Positions 8,476-16,869 of a DNA stretch of 60,137 nucleotides are shown here, piece by piece. Source of the stretch: Clostridia bacterium (GTDB lineage: Bacteria > Bacillota > Clostridia > Christensenellales > Aristaeellaceae); the NCBI GenBank assembly GCA_017527065.1, contig JAFXQO010000038.1, forward strand, positions 1-60,137, read 5' to 3'. The translations under genes were made by a program, and so were the position numbers. Within the stretch, counting starts at the first letter, position 1, and each line of letters begins with the position of its first letter. The notes under the pieces were generated by a model. The model was not told the origin of the DNA. It ran no database searches and saw nothing but the letters and a program-made list of their open reading frames with translations.

Positions 8476-8868
8476 TTATGAATTGTCGTTCTCAGGCAGC
8501 GCCGCGTTCATCAGCTCGTCCATGCGGGCCCGCTGCCCCGTCAGATACAGCCAGCCCACCAGCGCCTCCAGGGCGGTGGCGCGGCGGTACTCGGCGGGAT
8601 CGGCGTTTTTCGTGGGCGACTGACGCGCGTTGCGCGCCCGACGGGCCACGGCGGCCTCCTCCTCGGTGAGCAGGGGCTCGATGCGGCCGAACGCCTCGCT
8701 CTGGGCCTTCGCGCACACCTGCTTCACGGCGGCGCGGTGCAGTTCCTTCATGCGCCCGCCCCTCTTCACCAGGCGCGTGCGCACCATCAGATCCCACAGG
8801 GTGTCGCCCAGGTAGGCCAGCTCCAGCGAACCGGGGGCCTGACCCTGATGAAAGGCGCTCCTGTCCAT
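8476..8868 (-). CDS. mrnC: Mini-ribonuclease III
   Basis: MrnC is a dimeric RNase III-like enzyme without a dsRNA-binding domain that matures the ends of 23S rRNA in Bacillus. From ATG 8868 the protein is 130 residues. It carries the catalytic-domain segments LELAYLGDTLWDLMVRT (Asp22) and YRRATALEALVGWLYLTG (Glu101). The upstream in-frame ATG at 8910 would place 14 extra residues inside rhaB and is not favoured. The start overlaps the rhaB stop by one base (TGATG) and I see no strong Shine-Dalgarno, so translation is probably coupled to rhaB. Confidence 0.88.
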   Translation of the reverse strand: MDRSAFHQGQAPGSLELAYLGDTLWDLMVRTRLVKRGGRMKELHRAAVKQVCAKAQSEAFGRIEPLLTEEEAAVARRARNARQSPTKNADPAEYRRATALEALVGWLYLTGQRARMDELMNAALPENDNS

Positions 8869-10349
8869 CACTTGATGAGCGCCAGCAGGCGCTTGTAAGC
8901 GGCGTCCCACGCGGCGGCGTCGCCCTCGGGCCGGTATTCCTCGTTTTCAAAGGACGCAGCCACGACTTTGCGCATCTCGGCGATGGAGCCGATCTTGTCA
9001 AGCGCCACGGCCTGCACCAGCAGGTTGCCGATCACGGTGCCCTCGCTGGGGCCGGCGATCACGGGCCGGTTGATGGCGCAGGCGGTCATGCGGTTGAGCA
9101 TCAGGTTCTTGCTGCCGCCGCCCACGATGTGCAGCACGTCGATCTTCTTATGCAGCAGGTCCTGCTCCAGCCGCTCGATGGCCCAGCGGTATTTCAGCGC
9201 CAGCGACTCGTAGATCACGCGGGAGATCTCGCCGCGGCCCTCGGGCACGGGCTGGTTCGTCTCCCGGCAGTACTGCTGGATGCGCGCGGGCATGTCGCCG
9301 GGGGCCAGGAAGCGGGTGTCGTCCACGTCGATCACGGCCTTGAAGGCGGGGGCCTTTTCAGCCAGCGCCACCAGCCCGGCGAAGTCCACCGCGTCCGCGC
9401 GGCGGTCCCACTCGCGCTTGCACTCCTGGATCATCCAGAGGCCCATGATGTTCTTGAGCAGGCGGGTGGTGCCGTTGACGCCGCCCTCGTTGGTGTAGTT
9501 GGCCTTCATGACCTCCACGCTGGACAGGGGCTCCGTGATTTCCGCCCCCAGCAGCGACCAGGTGCCGGAGCTGATATAGGCGAAGCTGGAACCCTCCCGG
9601 GCGGGCACGGCGGCCACGGCGGAGGCGGTGTCGTGGCTGCCCACGGCGATCACGGGCACCTGGGCCATGCCCACCTCGTCGGCGATCTCCTTCAGCAGCA
9701 GGCCGCGCACGGTGCCGGCGGGCTGGATCCGGGTGAGCATCTTCGAGGGCAGGCCGAACTTCTCTATGAGGCCCCAGGCCCAGTCGCGGGTGTGGGGGTC
9801 GATGAGCTGGCTGGTGGAGGCGATGGTGTATTCCGTCGCCTTCTCGCCGGTGAGGAAGTAGGCGAGGAGGTCCGGCATGAACAGCATGGTGTCCGCCATG
9901 TCGAGGGTGGGATCGCCCTGCTTCTTCATGGCCAGGAGCTGGTAGAGCGTGTTGAACTGCATGAACGCCAGGCCCGTCGCCTCGAAGATCTCCTCCTTCG
10001 GCACGGTCTTGAAGGCCTCCTCCATCATGCCGTCCGTCCGGGCGTCGCGGTAGTTGACCGGGATGCCCAGCAGCTGGCCGTTTTTGTCCAGCAGGCCGTA
10101 GTCGACGCCCCAGGTGTCGATGCCGATGCCGTCCAGCCGGATCCCCGCCTTCACGGCCTTCAGGAGCGCCGCCTTCATCTCGAAGAACAGGCGCTGCACG
10201 TCCCACACGAAGCGGCCGTTGAGCATGACCGGGTCGTTGGAGAAGCGGTGCAGCTCCTCGATGCGGAGCGTTTCGCCGTCGTAGACGCCCAGCATGGCGC
10301 GGCCGCTCGACGCGCCGAAGTCAAAGCCCAGCAGATGCAGTTTTTCCAT
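8868..10349 (-). CDS. rhaB: Rhamnulokinase
   Basis: This 493-residue FGGY-family sugar kinase phosphorylates L-rhamnulose at O1 in the cytoplasm. It shows the phosphate-binding GFDFGASSGRAML near the N-terminus, GIDTWGVDYGLLD, HDTASAVAAVP and YISSGTWSLLG, as in RhaB. ATG 10349 is preceded by a strong GAGGAGG. No rhaA, rhaD or rhaS-type regulator is in the window. The gene is the promoter-proximal member of the run rhaB-mrnC-thyX-rlmB-rae1-sigH, an unusual context for a catabolic kinase. L-fuculokinase is the main alternative; the ASSGRA motif favours rhamnulokinase. Confidence 0.85.
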   Translation of the reverse strand: MEKLHLLGFDFGASSGRAMLGVYDGETLRIEELHRFSNDPVMLNGRFVWDVQRLFFEMKAALLKAVKAGIRLDGIGIDTWGVDYGLLDKNGQLLGIPVNYRDARTDGMMEEAFKTVPKEEIFEATGLAFMQFNTLYQLLAMKKQGDPTLDMADTMLFMPDLLAYFLTGEKATEYTIASTSQLIDPHTRDWAWGLIEKFGLPSKMLTRIQPAGTVRGLLLKEIADEVGMAQVPVIAVGSHDTASAVAAVPAREGSSFAYISSGTWSLLGAEITEPLSSVEVMKANYTNEGGVNGTTRLLKNIMGLWMIQECKREWDRRADAVDFAGLVALAEKAPAFKAVIDVDDTRFLAPGDMPARIQQYCRETNQPVPEGRGEISRVIYESLALKYRWAIERLEQDLLHKKIDVLHIVGGGSKNLMLNRMTACAINRPVIAGPSEGTVIGNLLVQAVALDKIGSIAEMRKVVAASFENEEYRPEGDAAAWDAAYKRLLALIK

Positions 10350-10404
10350 GATGAAAACCTCCTCATGACATGGCCGGATATTCGCCCATATAAGTACAGC
10401 TTGT

Positions 10405-10433
10405 ATTATACCAGAAGTTGGCCGGAGCCGCAA
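10405..10433 (-). promoter_or_regulatory. Promoter for rhaB and downstream genes
   Basis: Read on the minus strand, TTGCGG (10433-10428) and TATAAT (10410-10405) are spaced by 17 nt, about 55 nt before the rhaB start. Confidence 0.75.
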
Positions 10434-10504
10434 GACAAATTCTGAGAAGGTGTCCTGCCGGCGCTGAATTCATGGCAAGTCTATTGCCTTTTAATGAATC
10501 GGGC

Positions 10505-10581
10505 GCAGGGCGGAGCCCTGCTCAGTGTGGGCGAAGCCCACAGCAAACTTATCCCCGTCCCCGCGATGAGCGGGGAAGGGG
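10505..10581 (+). repeat. Three-hairpin intergenic repeat, copy 1
   Basis: Three adjacent hairpins occur in the 406-nt gap between rhaB and the GDSL gene: GCAGGGC-GGA-GCCCTGC (10505-10521), TGTGGGC-GAA-GCCCACA (10526-10542) and CCCCGTCCCCGC with an imperfect partner (10553-10581). The same module, in reverse orientation, lies at 45822-45899. The rest of the gap (10434-10504, 10582-10710) shows no ORF or RNA gene that I recognise. Confidence 0.85.
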
Positions 10582-10715
10582 TGTAGGGGAAGGGGTCTGC
10601 ACTGCATGCGCCGTTGACTCACTGCAATTTCGCAACGCGTTTCTTAAAATATGCCGCTTTGCGCTTTCTTTTACGATTGAAATGCTTCCGGGCGCTTTCC
10701 TTCGCTCCGCGTCTG

Positions 10716-10724
10716 TGCTATAAT
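10716..10724 (+). promoter_or_regulatory. Extended -10 promoter for the GDSL gene
   Basis: TGCTATAAT (TGn plus perfect TATAAT at 10719-10724) lies 31 nt before the start codon. No good -35 is visible, consistent with an extended -10 promoter. Confidence 0.65.
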
Positions 10725-10755
10725 ACAGGCATAAAGCAACCACGGAGGCACGGCG

Positions 10756-11394
10756 ATGAAGCGCATACTCTGCTTCGGCGATTCAAACACCTACGGCACC
10801 CGGCCCAACGGCGGCCGGTTCGACGAACACACCCGCTGGCCCATGCGCCTGGGCGAATTGCTCGGCCCGGGCTGGACGGTGGTCGAAGAGGGCTTCGGCG
10901 GGCGCACCACCGTGTTCGACGATCCCGTGGAGGGCGGCTACAAGAGCGGCGCGGATTACCTGCCCCCCTGCCTCATGAGCCATAACCCGCTGGACATGGT
11001 GATCATCATGCTCGGCGCGAACGACGCCAAGCAGCGCTTCAACATGACCGCCCGCACCATCGCCGAGGGCTGCATGCGGCTGATCCGCCTCGTCCGGCTC
11101 TACGGCATGGACGAGCGCGGCAATCCCCCCGCCGTGCTGCTGGCCGCGCCGCCGCCCGTCGCCGAATGGGTGGCCGATACGCCCTACGCCCAGGTGTTCG
11201 GCCCGGACGCCGCCGCCGTGACGCGGGGCCTCGCCGCCGAGTACGCCCGCTACGCGCGGCTGATGCGCTGCGAATTCCTGGACGCCGGCCGCTTCGCCGC
11301 CTGCTCCCGGGAGGACGCCATCCACATCACGGCCGAGGGGCACCTCCGCCTGGCGGAAGGATTCAGGGACAAGATCGTCGAGACGTTGGGATGA
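10756..11394 (+). CDS. SGNH/GDSL-family hydrolase (esterase)
   Basis: This 212-residue serine hydrolase has block I GDSNTYGT (Ser10), the oxyanion glycine region GFGGRTT, block III LGANDAK and block V DAIHITAEGH with the Asp/His pair. This layout matches bacterial arylesterases/acyltransferases related to the mycobacterial enzyme MsAcT, and carbohydrate deacetylases. No signal peptide is seen, so it is probably cytoplasmic. CACGGAGG precedes ATG 10756. It begins a plus-strand run with the next three genes, 34 nt before the next start. The natural ester is not predictable. Confidence 0.88.
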   Translation: MKRILCFGDSNTYGTRPNGGRFDEHTRWPMRLGELLGPGWTVVEEGFGGRTTVFDDPVEGGYKSGADYLPPCLMSHNPLDMVIIMLGANDAKQRFNMTARTIAEGCMRLIRLVRLYGMDERGNPPAVLLAAPPPVAEWVADTPYAQVFGPDAAAVTRGLAAEYARYARLMRCEFLDAGRFAACSREDAIHITAEGHLRLAEGFRDKIVETLG

Positions 11395-11428
11395 AACAGC
11401 GGCCGGCCGGCCGCGGAAAGAGACGGGT

Positions 11429-12100
11429 ATGGATCGGGTTTATTCAGTCGAAGAGCTCCTTCAGCGCGCCGCGGAGCGCGGCATGCCGCTGGAAAAGATG
11501 CGCTTTTTCATAGGCGAAGACCGCAAGGAGCCGCGCTGCTTCGGCATCTATCATGACGATGAGGCCGACCGCTGGATCGTTTACAAGAACAAGGCGGACG
11601 GCTCCCGCGCCGTGCGCTACGCCGGGCCGGACGAGGCCTACGCCGCGCAGGAGATCTGGGAAAAGATCAATTCGGAGATCGAGCTGCGCCGCGCAAGGGC
11701 CGGCGCTTCCAGGAAGGCAAAGCCCATGAGCAACGGGCAAAAGGCGCTCATCGCCATGGCCATCGCCGCCTCCCTGGCGTTCGCCGGGGTCTGCGCGTAC
11801 TTCGCCGTCAGGGCGCCCCGCCGCGGCTACTACCGCTTCAACGACAGCATCCTCTACTATCAGGATTATTGGTACTTTTTCGACGACGGCGCCGGCGAAT
11901 GGGAGGAATACTCCGCGCCGGGCGGCGACGACTGGTATCAGGACGCCTATTACGGCGAGACCTATCCCTTCGAGGACAGCGCCGACGACTTCAGCCAGTC
12001 CGAATACTACGCCGAGCCGCAGGATGATTCCTCCGACAGCGACAGCAGTATCTTCGACAGCTGGGACTCCTTCGACACCGACTGGAGCAGCGACTGGTAA
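11429..12100 (+). CDS. Hypothetical single-pass membrane protein with acidic tail
   Basis: I do not recognise this 223-residue protein. Residues 1-95 are soluble and charged (YSVEELLQRAAERGMPLEKM, then GIYHDDEADRWIVYKNKADG), resembling a small sensor-like or PepSY-like fold. One membrane helix spans about 105-127 (ALIAMAIAASLAFAGVCAYF), preceded by basic residues. The remaining 95 residues are outside by the positive-inside rule and are very rich in Asp, Ser, Tyr and Trp, ending DSWDSFDTDWSSDW. It sits 34 nt after the esterase and 20 nt before the caspase-like gene, so probably shares their transcript. It could anchor or chaperone a surface protein. Confidence 0.75.
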   Translation: MDRVYSVEELLQRAAERGMPLEKMRFFIGEDRKEPRCFGIYHDDEADRWIVYKNKADGSRAVRYAGPDEAYAAQEIWEKINSEIELRRARAGASRKAKPMSNGQKALIAMAIAASLAFAGVCAYFAVRAPRRGYYRFNDSILYYQDYWYFFDDGAGEWEEYSAPGGDDWYQDAYYGETYPFEDSADDFSQSEYYAEPQDDSSDSDSSIFDSWDSFDTDWSSDW

Positions 12101-12120
12101 GGGGAGGCAATTCGTCCATT

Positions 12121-13317
12121 ATGATCTGGAAAACCATTCGGAAGGCCGCGGCGGGCGTCCTCTGCGCCGCGCTGGCGCTGTCGGGCTCTGGCCCGGCGCG
12201 GGCGGAGCGGTTCGATCTGCCGCCCCAGCTGACGGAGATCGGCGAGGAAGCCTTCCGCGGGAATACCGCCGTCGTGGAGGCCATCGTCCCCCAGGGCGTC
12301 GTGTCCGTCGGAAGCCGCGCCTTCGCGGACTGCGGGCGGCTCGGATGGGTCACCCTTCCGTCCAGCGTCGAGACCTTCGGCGAGGACGTGTTCGACGGCT
12401 GCGCGGCCGACCTGCTCATCCGCACCGCGCCGGGCAGCGCGGCGATGGACTACGCCCAGGACAACCTGATCGACTACCAGGCTGGCACGGCCTACCGCGC
12501 GCTGCTCATCGGCCAGACCTATCCGGACAGGAGCAACCTGACGCTGGTGGGGCCGGCGAACGACGTCGCGGTGCTGGAGCCCTGCCTGGAGCGCTTCGGC
12601 GACACGCCCTACGACGTGACAGTCAGGATGAATCTCACGGCCGCCGGGATCACGGACGCCATCGGAGAGGTCTTCGGCGGCGCGGGGCCCCAGGACGTGT
12701 CGCTCCTGTATTATTCGGGCCACGGGATTTCCTCGTCGAACGACGGCGTCAGGGGCGGGCTGCTCGGCGCGGACGGTTACGGGTACGTGACCGCCGGCCA
12801 GCTGAGGGCGGCGCTGGACGTCGTGCCGGGCCGAAAGATCGTCATCATAGACGCCTGCTACAGCGGAAACTTCCTTTCGGGCAACATGCGCTCAGCCCCG
12901 CTCCAGAGCCGCGGCGCGGCGGAGGAATACACAAACGAGGACTTCACGGACGCCTTCATCTCCGCCTTCTCGGCGCGGAAGCGGAGCACCCTGGCCGGCG
13001 AAGGCTACTTCGTCATCGCGGCGGCGGCGGCTGATGAATCGAGCTATGAACACGTGTTGAATGAGTTTGACGGCTTGTCGCACGGTTACTTTACGGCGTC
13101 GCTCTGCTGGGGCTGCGGATACGCCGACCCGGACGGCGCGGCCCCCGCCGACGTCAACGCGAACGGCGTCATTACCTTTGAGGAACTGTACGATTACGCG
13201 AGCGCGAAGGTCATCCAGATCCAGCGCTATCCCCAATACTACCAGCACGCGCAGGTCTATCCCAGCGGCTGCCAGTGGTTCGGCGTGCTGCGGGAGACGT
13301 TCGCGGGCGCGCCGTGA
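12121..13317 (+). CDS. Exported caspase-like (C14) peptidase with LRR and EF-hand-like segments
   Basis: This 398-residue protein starts with a signal peptide (1-28, ending GPARA). Residues 30-100 are BspA-type leucine-rich repeats (LTEIGEEAFRGNTAVVEAIVP). A caspase-fold domain covers about 122-330, with catalytic His201 in LLYYSGHG and Cys246 in VIIDACYSGNF. Near 344-356 DVNANGVITFEEL looks like an EF-hand or dockerin-type calcium loop. The architecture suggests a secreted, perhaps calcium-activated, cysteine peptidase cutting after basic residues like other clan CD enzymes. GGGGAGG is 13 nt before ATG 12121, longer than usual; ATT at 12118 is the only nearer in-frame codon. Substrate unknown. 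Confidence 0.85.
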   Translation: MIWKTIRKAAAGVLCAALALSGSGPARAERFDLPPQLTEIGEEAFRGNTAVVEAIVPQGVVSVGSRAFADCGRLGWVTLPSSVETFGEDVFDGCAADLLIRTAPGSAAMDYAQDNLIDYQAGTAYRALLIGQTYPDRSNLTLVGPANDVAVLEPCLERFGDTPYDVTVRMNLTAAGITDAIGEVFGGAGPQDVSLLYYSGHGISSSNDGVRGGLLGADGYGYVTAGQLRAALDVVPGRKIVIIDACYSGNFLSGNMRSAPLQSRGAAEEYTNEDFTDAFISAFSARKRSTLAGEGYFVIAAAAADESSYEHVLNEFDGLSHGYFTASLCWGCGYADPDGAAPADVNANGVITFEELYDYASAKVIQIQRYPQYYQHAQVYPSGCQWFGVLRETFAGAP

Positions 13318-13364
13318 GACAGGGCCGCGGGGCGAGGCCATATCCTGAGCGGAGGGTGCGAAGC

Positions 13365-14579
13365 ATGTGGGACAAGATAAAGGCGCTGATGCTGCCGGGG
13401 CGCGGCGACGACCGCTATGTGCCGGTGGCCGACGGGCTGCGGGCGATGAGCGTGCTGATCGTGGCCTGGTTTCACATCTGGCAGCAGTCCTGGCTGGCCC
13501 CGGTGTTCACCGTCGGCCCGGTGACGCTGAATCTCTACGCGACCGTGCGCGCCGGCTACATCATGGTGGACATGCTGCTCCTCCTGTCCGGCTTCCTCCT
13601 GTTTCTGCCCTATGCCCGCGCCCGCGTAAGCGGCGGGCCGCTGCCGGACACGCGGGAATACTTCATCAAGCGCGCGCTGCGCATACTGCCCAGCTACTGG
13701 CTGTGCCTTTTTGTGATGCTGTTCGTCTTCGACCTGCCGAACCACCAGTACGGCAATCTTCGGCACTTCCTGCTGGATTTCGTCGGGCACCTCACCTTCA
13801 CCCACAACCTGACCTACGAGGGCTACATCGGCACGCGGCTGAACGGCGTGCTCTGGACGATGGCGGTGGAAGGGCAGTTCTACATGATCGCGCCGCTGCT
13901 GGGCCGGGCGTTTGTGAAAAAGCCGCTGCTCACCTACGCCGGCATGGTCTCGACGGCGTTCATGTACCGGTTTGTGTATGTGGCCGGCATGCAGGACACC
14001 TCGCTGTACTTCAACCGCCTGCCCGCCATGCTGGACGTCTACGCCAACGGCATGCTCTTCGCCTGGCTTTACGTGACGCTGAAAAAGCGTTTGAAGCCCA
14101 CCTGGTTCACCGGCGGGTTTTTCCTCATCCTGTGCGTGGCGGCGCTGGCCGCCATGGGGGTGCTTTCGGAGCTGCAGGCGCGCCGCTTCGACTATGAGGA
14201 CATCCGCATGGGGCAGATGCTCTACCGCTTCCCCCTGAGCCTGGCGGGCGGGGTGTTCCTGGCGGCGGGCAGCCAGGCGCCGGCCTGGTTCCAGTGGCTT
14301 TTCGGCAACCGGCTGGCCCGCTTCCTGGCGGGGATCTCCTATAATCTGTATATCTGGCATCAGCATTTCGCCCTGAGGCTGCGGGCGTGGCATATCCCGC
14401 CCTATGAGGACGAGATGCCCCAACGGGCGGGGGAGCAGCCCTGGCAGACCGCATACACCCTTCTCTGCTTCGCGGGCGCCATCGCCATCGCCGCGCTGCT
14501 CACCTACCTCTGGGAGCGCCCGCTGAACCGGCTGGGCGCGAAGCGGCTGCTGGGCGGCAAGCGGCGCGCGTCAAATTAG
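13365..14579 (+). CDS. Membrane acyltransferase, family 3 (OafA/YrhL-like)
   Basis: This 404-residue multi-pass membrane protein has the acyltransferase-3 signature: VPVADGLRAMSVLIVAWFHI with the conserved His in the first helix, then LLLSGFLLFLPYARAR and FIKRALRILPSYW. About ten hydrophobic helices follow, with a Trp-Glu-Arg-Pro end typical of the family. Such enzymes move acetyl or similar groups onto cell-surface glycans or lipids. ATG 13365 has GGAGGG; the upstream ATG at 13275 overlaps the previous gene and adds a non-family segment. It follows the caspase-like gene by 47 nt and may share its promoter. Confidence 0.88.
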   Translation: MWDKIKALMLPGRGDDRYVPVADGLRAMSVLIVAWFHIWQQSWLAPVFTVGPVTLNLYATVRAGYIMVDMLLLLSGFLLFLPYARARVSGGPLPDTREYFIKRALRILPSYWLCLFVMLFVFDLPNHQYGNLRHFLLDFVGHLTFTHNLTYEGYIGTRLNGVLWTMAVEGQFYMIAPLLGRAFVKKPLLTYAGMVSTAFMYRFVYVAGMQDTSLYFNRLPAMLDVYANGMLFAWLYVTLKKRLKPTWFTGGFFLILCVAALAAMGVLSELQARRFDYEDIRMGQMLYRFPLSLAGGVFLAAGSQAPAWFQWLFGNRLARFLAGISYNLYIWHQHFALRLRAWHIPPYEDEMPQRAGEQPWQTAYTLLCFAGAIAIAALLTYLWERPLNRLGAKRLLGGKRRASN

Positions 14580-14637
14580 AATTTGCTGTGGGAGCGATTA
14601 GTTTTACGGGGAAATTGTTCTCAAGCGGGGCGGGCCG

Positions 14638-14646
14638 TGCTATAAT
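14638..14646 (+). promoter_or_regulatory. Extended -10 promoter for the DUF308 gene
   Basis: TGCTATAAT with TATAAT at 14641-14646. A TTGTTC at 14615-14620 is 20 nt upstream, so the TGn extension probably compensates. Confidence 0.65.
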
Positions 14647-14684
14647 GCCCGCAGAAACGAAAAGCGACAAGGAGGCATTTTCTC

Positions 14685-15194
14685 ATGGCAAAGAACGCGA
14701 ACGGCAAAAAGAACATCCCGTCCCTCGTCATCATGGGCCTGCTGGGCCTGTTTCTCATCTTCTGGCCCAACGCCTCGCTGAACATCGCGGGCAAGCTGGC
14801 GGGCGTCGCGCTGCTGCTGGTGGCCGCGGCGGGCGTCTACACCTGGCTCAAGGACAAATCCACCAAGCCCTCCGACCTGGCGCGGCTCATCGGCAGCGCC
14901 GCGGCGGCCATCGTCGGATTGTGGATCCTCTTCAACACGAAGGCGTTTGAAACGCTGATCCCGGTGGTGCTGGGCATCGCCATGATCGTCTTCGGCGCGA
15001 CGGAGCTCTACAGGGCCTTAAAGGGCGGCAAAAACGCCGTGTCCATGATCCTGGCGGGCGTCGCCGTGGTGCTGGGCCTGATCGTGGCGTTCAATCCCTT
15101 CGCCTCGATCAAGCTGACGGTCGTCTGCGCCGGCGTCGCGCTGGTGTACACCGCCGTGACGGGCATACTGAACGAAACAAAGCTGGGCAAATGA
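14685..15194 (+). CDS. DUF308 (HdeD-like) membrane protein
   Basis: This 169-residue protein has six hydrophobic helices in three similar pairs (from about 12, 36, 64, 90, 118 and 142), with short charged loops such as WLKDKSTK and YRALKGGK. This is the DUF308 pattern related to HdeD. The function in Gram-positives is unknown; E. coli HdeD is an acid-stress membrane protein. ATG 14685 has a good AAGGAGG 9 nt upstream. It has its own promoter and ends at a hairpin, GCTGGGC/GCCCAGC, spanning the stop codon. Confidence 0.85.
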   Translation: MAKNANGKKNIPSLVIMGLLGLFLIFWPNASLNIAGKLAGVALLLVAAAGVYTWLKDKSTKPSDLARLIGSAAAAIVGLWILFNTKAFETLIPVVLGIAMIVFGATELYRALKGGKNAVSMILAGVAVVLGLIVAFNPFASIKLTVVCAGVALVYTAVTGILNETKLGK

Positions 15195-15230
15195 GCCCAG
15201 CCTGTCCGAATCCCTGAACCTTCAGAAATC

Positions 15231-15262
15231 CCGCGGGGCCGTTTTTACGACCCCGCGCTTTT
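15231..15262. terminator. Bidirectional terminator overlapping the permease 3' end
   Basis: CGCGGGG (15232-15238) pairs with CCCCGCG (15251-15257), closing a T-rich loop, followed by CTTTT. It serves the DUF308 gene and contains the last codons and stop (15245-15247) of the convergent permease gene. Confidence 0.7.
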
Positions 15263-16054
15263 ATAATGCCTCACCCCGAAGCGCCACAAAAGCGCCGAAA
15301 GTCCGAAAAACGCCGCGCACAGGGGCAGCGCCAGCCAGCCCAGGACCCGGCTTTCCTCCCAGCCGCACACCGCGGCGGCGGGGTAATAGGTGAACAGGAA
15401 CATGGGCATGAGGAAGGTGAAGGCGCGCCTGAGCCACCCCGGCAGCAGCTGCGGCGGGGCTTTGGCAACCTGGTAGCTGCCGTTGGTGAAGAGGTTGATG
15501 AGCTCGCTGTCCCCCACGGTGAAAAACGACGCCGCGGCGGCGATCAGCAGCACGCCCGCGTAGGCCAGCGTGCCGCCGATGACGGCGAGGATCAGCATGG
15601 CCGCGTTGGCCGGGGAGAGCGCCGCGCCCTCCGCCCTCAGGCACACCAGCGCCAGCAGAAGCCCCGCCACGACGCGGTTCAGCCGGTTCAGGTGGAACCG
15701 CAGGGCGGCCGCCTGGAAGAGCAGCGCGCGGGGACGCAGCAGCAGCCGGTCGAATTCGCCCGTGCGCACCAGCTGGGGGAAGTAGTCGATGCCCCGGAAG
15801 AACAGCTCGGCCAGCCCGAAGCACAGCAGCGCCAGGCCGTACACCAGCAGGATGCGGGAGGCGGTCCAGTCGCCCAGGGCCCCGAAGCGGTCGAACATGA
15901 GGACGGCGTCCAGCGGATCGGTGACAACGTAGACCAGGGAAGGCAGCATGGCGAGGAGCCAGCCGCGGTACTGAAGCTGGGACAGCGCGTGGATGCGCAT
16001 GTAGCGGGTCCACAGGCCCAGGGGCGATTGGCGGAATGTTTCGCTCATGTCCAT
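15245..16054 (-). CDS. ABC-2 family exporter permease (DUF990-like), subunit B
   Basis: This 269-residue integral membrane protein has six predicted helices. The pattern WTRYMRIHALSQLQYRGWL at the start and DYFPQLVRTGEFDRLLLRP in the middle is characteristic of the ABC-2/DUF990 permease group. It pairs with the next permease and the ATPase to form one exporter: ATPase (ATGA overlap) permease A (TGATG overlap) permease B. Start ATG 16054 overlaps the previous stop by one base. The substrate is unknown; related systems export lipids or toxic compounds. Confidence 0.85.
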   Translation of the reverse strand: MDMSETFRQSPLGLWTRYMRIHALSQLQYRGWLLAMLPSLVYVVTDPLDAVLMFDRFGALGDWTASRILLVYGLALLCFGLAELFFRGIDYFPQLVRTGEFDRLLLRPRALLFQAAALRFHLNRLNRVVAGLLLALVCLRAEGAALSPANAAMLILAVIGGTLAYAGVLLIAAAASFFTVGDSELINLFTNGSYQVAKAPPQLLPGWLRRAFTFLMPMFLFTYYPAAAVCGWEESRVLGWLALPLCAAFFGLSALLWRFGVRHYKSAGS

Positions 16055-16869
16055 CAGCCTCCCTGCAGGATCAGCCGGCGAAGGCTCCGGCCGATCCAGG
16101 CCCGGCCCAGCCGCCAGATGAGGACGCCCCAGACCGCCTGGGACAGCAGCACCCGCGGCAGTTCCTCAAGCGCCGCCGAGCCCGCGAAGAAGCGCAGCGG
16201 CAGGTCCATCATGGCGGCGAAGGGCTGCCAGCGGAGGAACGCCTGCATGGCGTCCGGCCAGAGCTGCAGCGGCAGCAGCGATCCCGCCAGGATCTGCGAG
16301 ACGATCATCAGCACCCGCGCCGGCGCGTCGCCCACGTTCACGTCCATCTGCGCGGCGTAGCACAGGCAGATCACCGCGCAGGAGAGGATGAGGCCCGTCG
16401 CCAGCGTGAGGAGGCCCGCCAGCAGGTGGAGGGGCGAGGGCGAAAGATGCAGCCCAATCTCGCCCGGCGTGAGGAGCGCGAACGCGACGACCGGCCCGAT
16501 GGCCAGCAGGAACCGCGCCAGCTTGTCCGATAGGGCGCTCATGTACCAGTGGCTGTAAACGTCCAGCGGCCGCACCAGGTCGTAGCCTACGTCGCCTTTG
16601 GAGATTTTGTTCCAGACGGAGAAGTCCACGCCGAAGCCGGGCATGAGGTTCAGGGCCATTTCCTGCAGCCAGATCATGGTCGCGGCCTGGGAAAGGGTCA
16701 CGCCGGCCTGGCCGCTGCCGTAACGGTAGAAGATGGCGACGACCACCACGCGCATATAGACCCACACCACGTGGGTGGTCGTGGTGCCCCAGTAGCCCGC
16801 GCGGTACTGCAGCCCGCTGAGCAGCTTCTGGCGGAAGATGGCGAGGTACGGCTTCATTCGCGTTTTCAT
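16054..16869 (-). CDS. ABC-2 family exporter permease (DUF990-like), subunit A
   Basis: This 271-residue six-helix permease is the partner of the one encoded directly downstream. The N-terminus MKPYLAIFRQKLLSGLQYRA and the central GDVGYDLVRPLDVYSHWY match the related DUF990 permease subgroup. ATG 16869 overlaps the ATPase stop as ATGA, implying coupled synthesis. An ORF call beginning further upstream at 17358 runs in the wrong frame through the ATPase gene and was rejected. With two unlike permeases and one ATPase, the exporter is probably a heterotrimeric gene set with an ATPase dimer. Confidence 0.87.
   Translation of the reverse strand: MKTRMKPYLAIFRQKLLSGLQYRAGYWGTTTTHVVWVYMRVVVVAIFYRYGSGQAGVTLSQAATMIWLQEMALNLMPGFGVDFSVWNKISKGDVGYDLVRPLDVYSHWYMSALSDKLARFLLAIGPVVAFALLTPGEIGLHLSPSPLHLLAGLLTLATGLILSCAVICLCYAAQMDVNVGDAPARVLMIVSQILAGSLLPLQLWPDAMQAFLRWQPFAAMMDLPLRFFAGSAALEELPRVLLSQAVWGVLIWRLGRAWIGRSLRRLILQGG

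Noticed and set aside
10434-10504. MITE ends around the first three-hairpin repeat
   Set aside because: No CAATGTC-type inverted ends or flanking duplication are present there, so it is listed as a repeat and not a transposable element.
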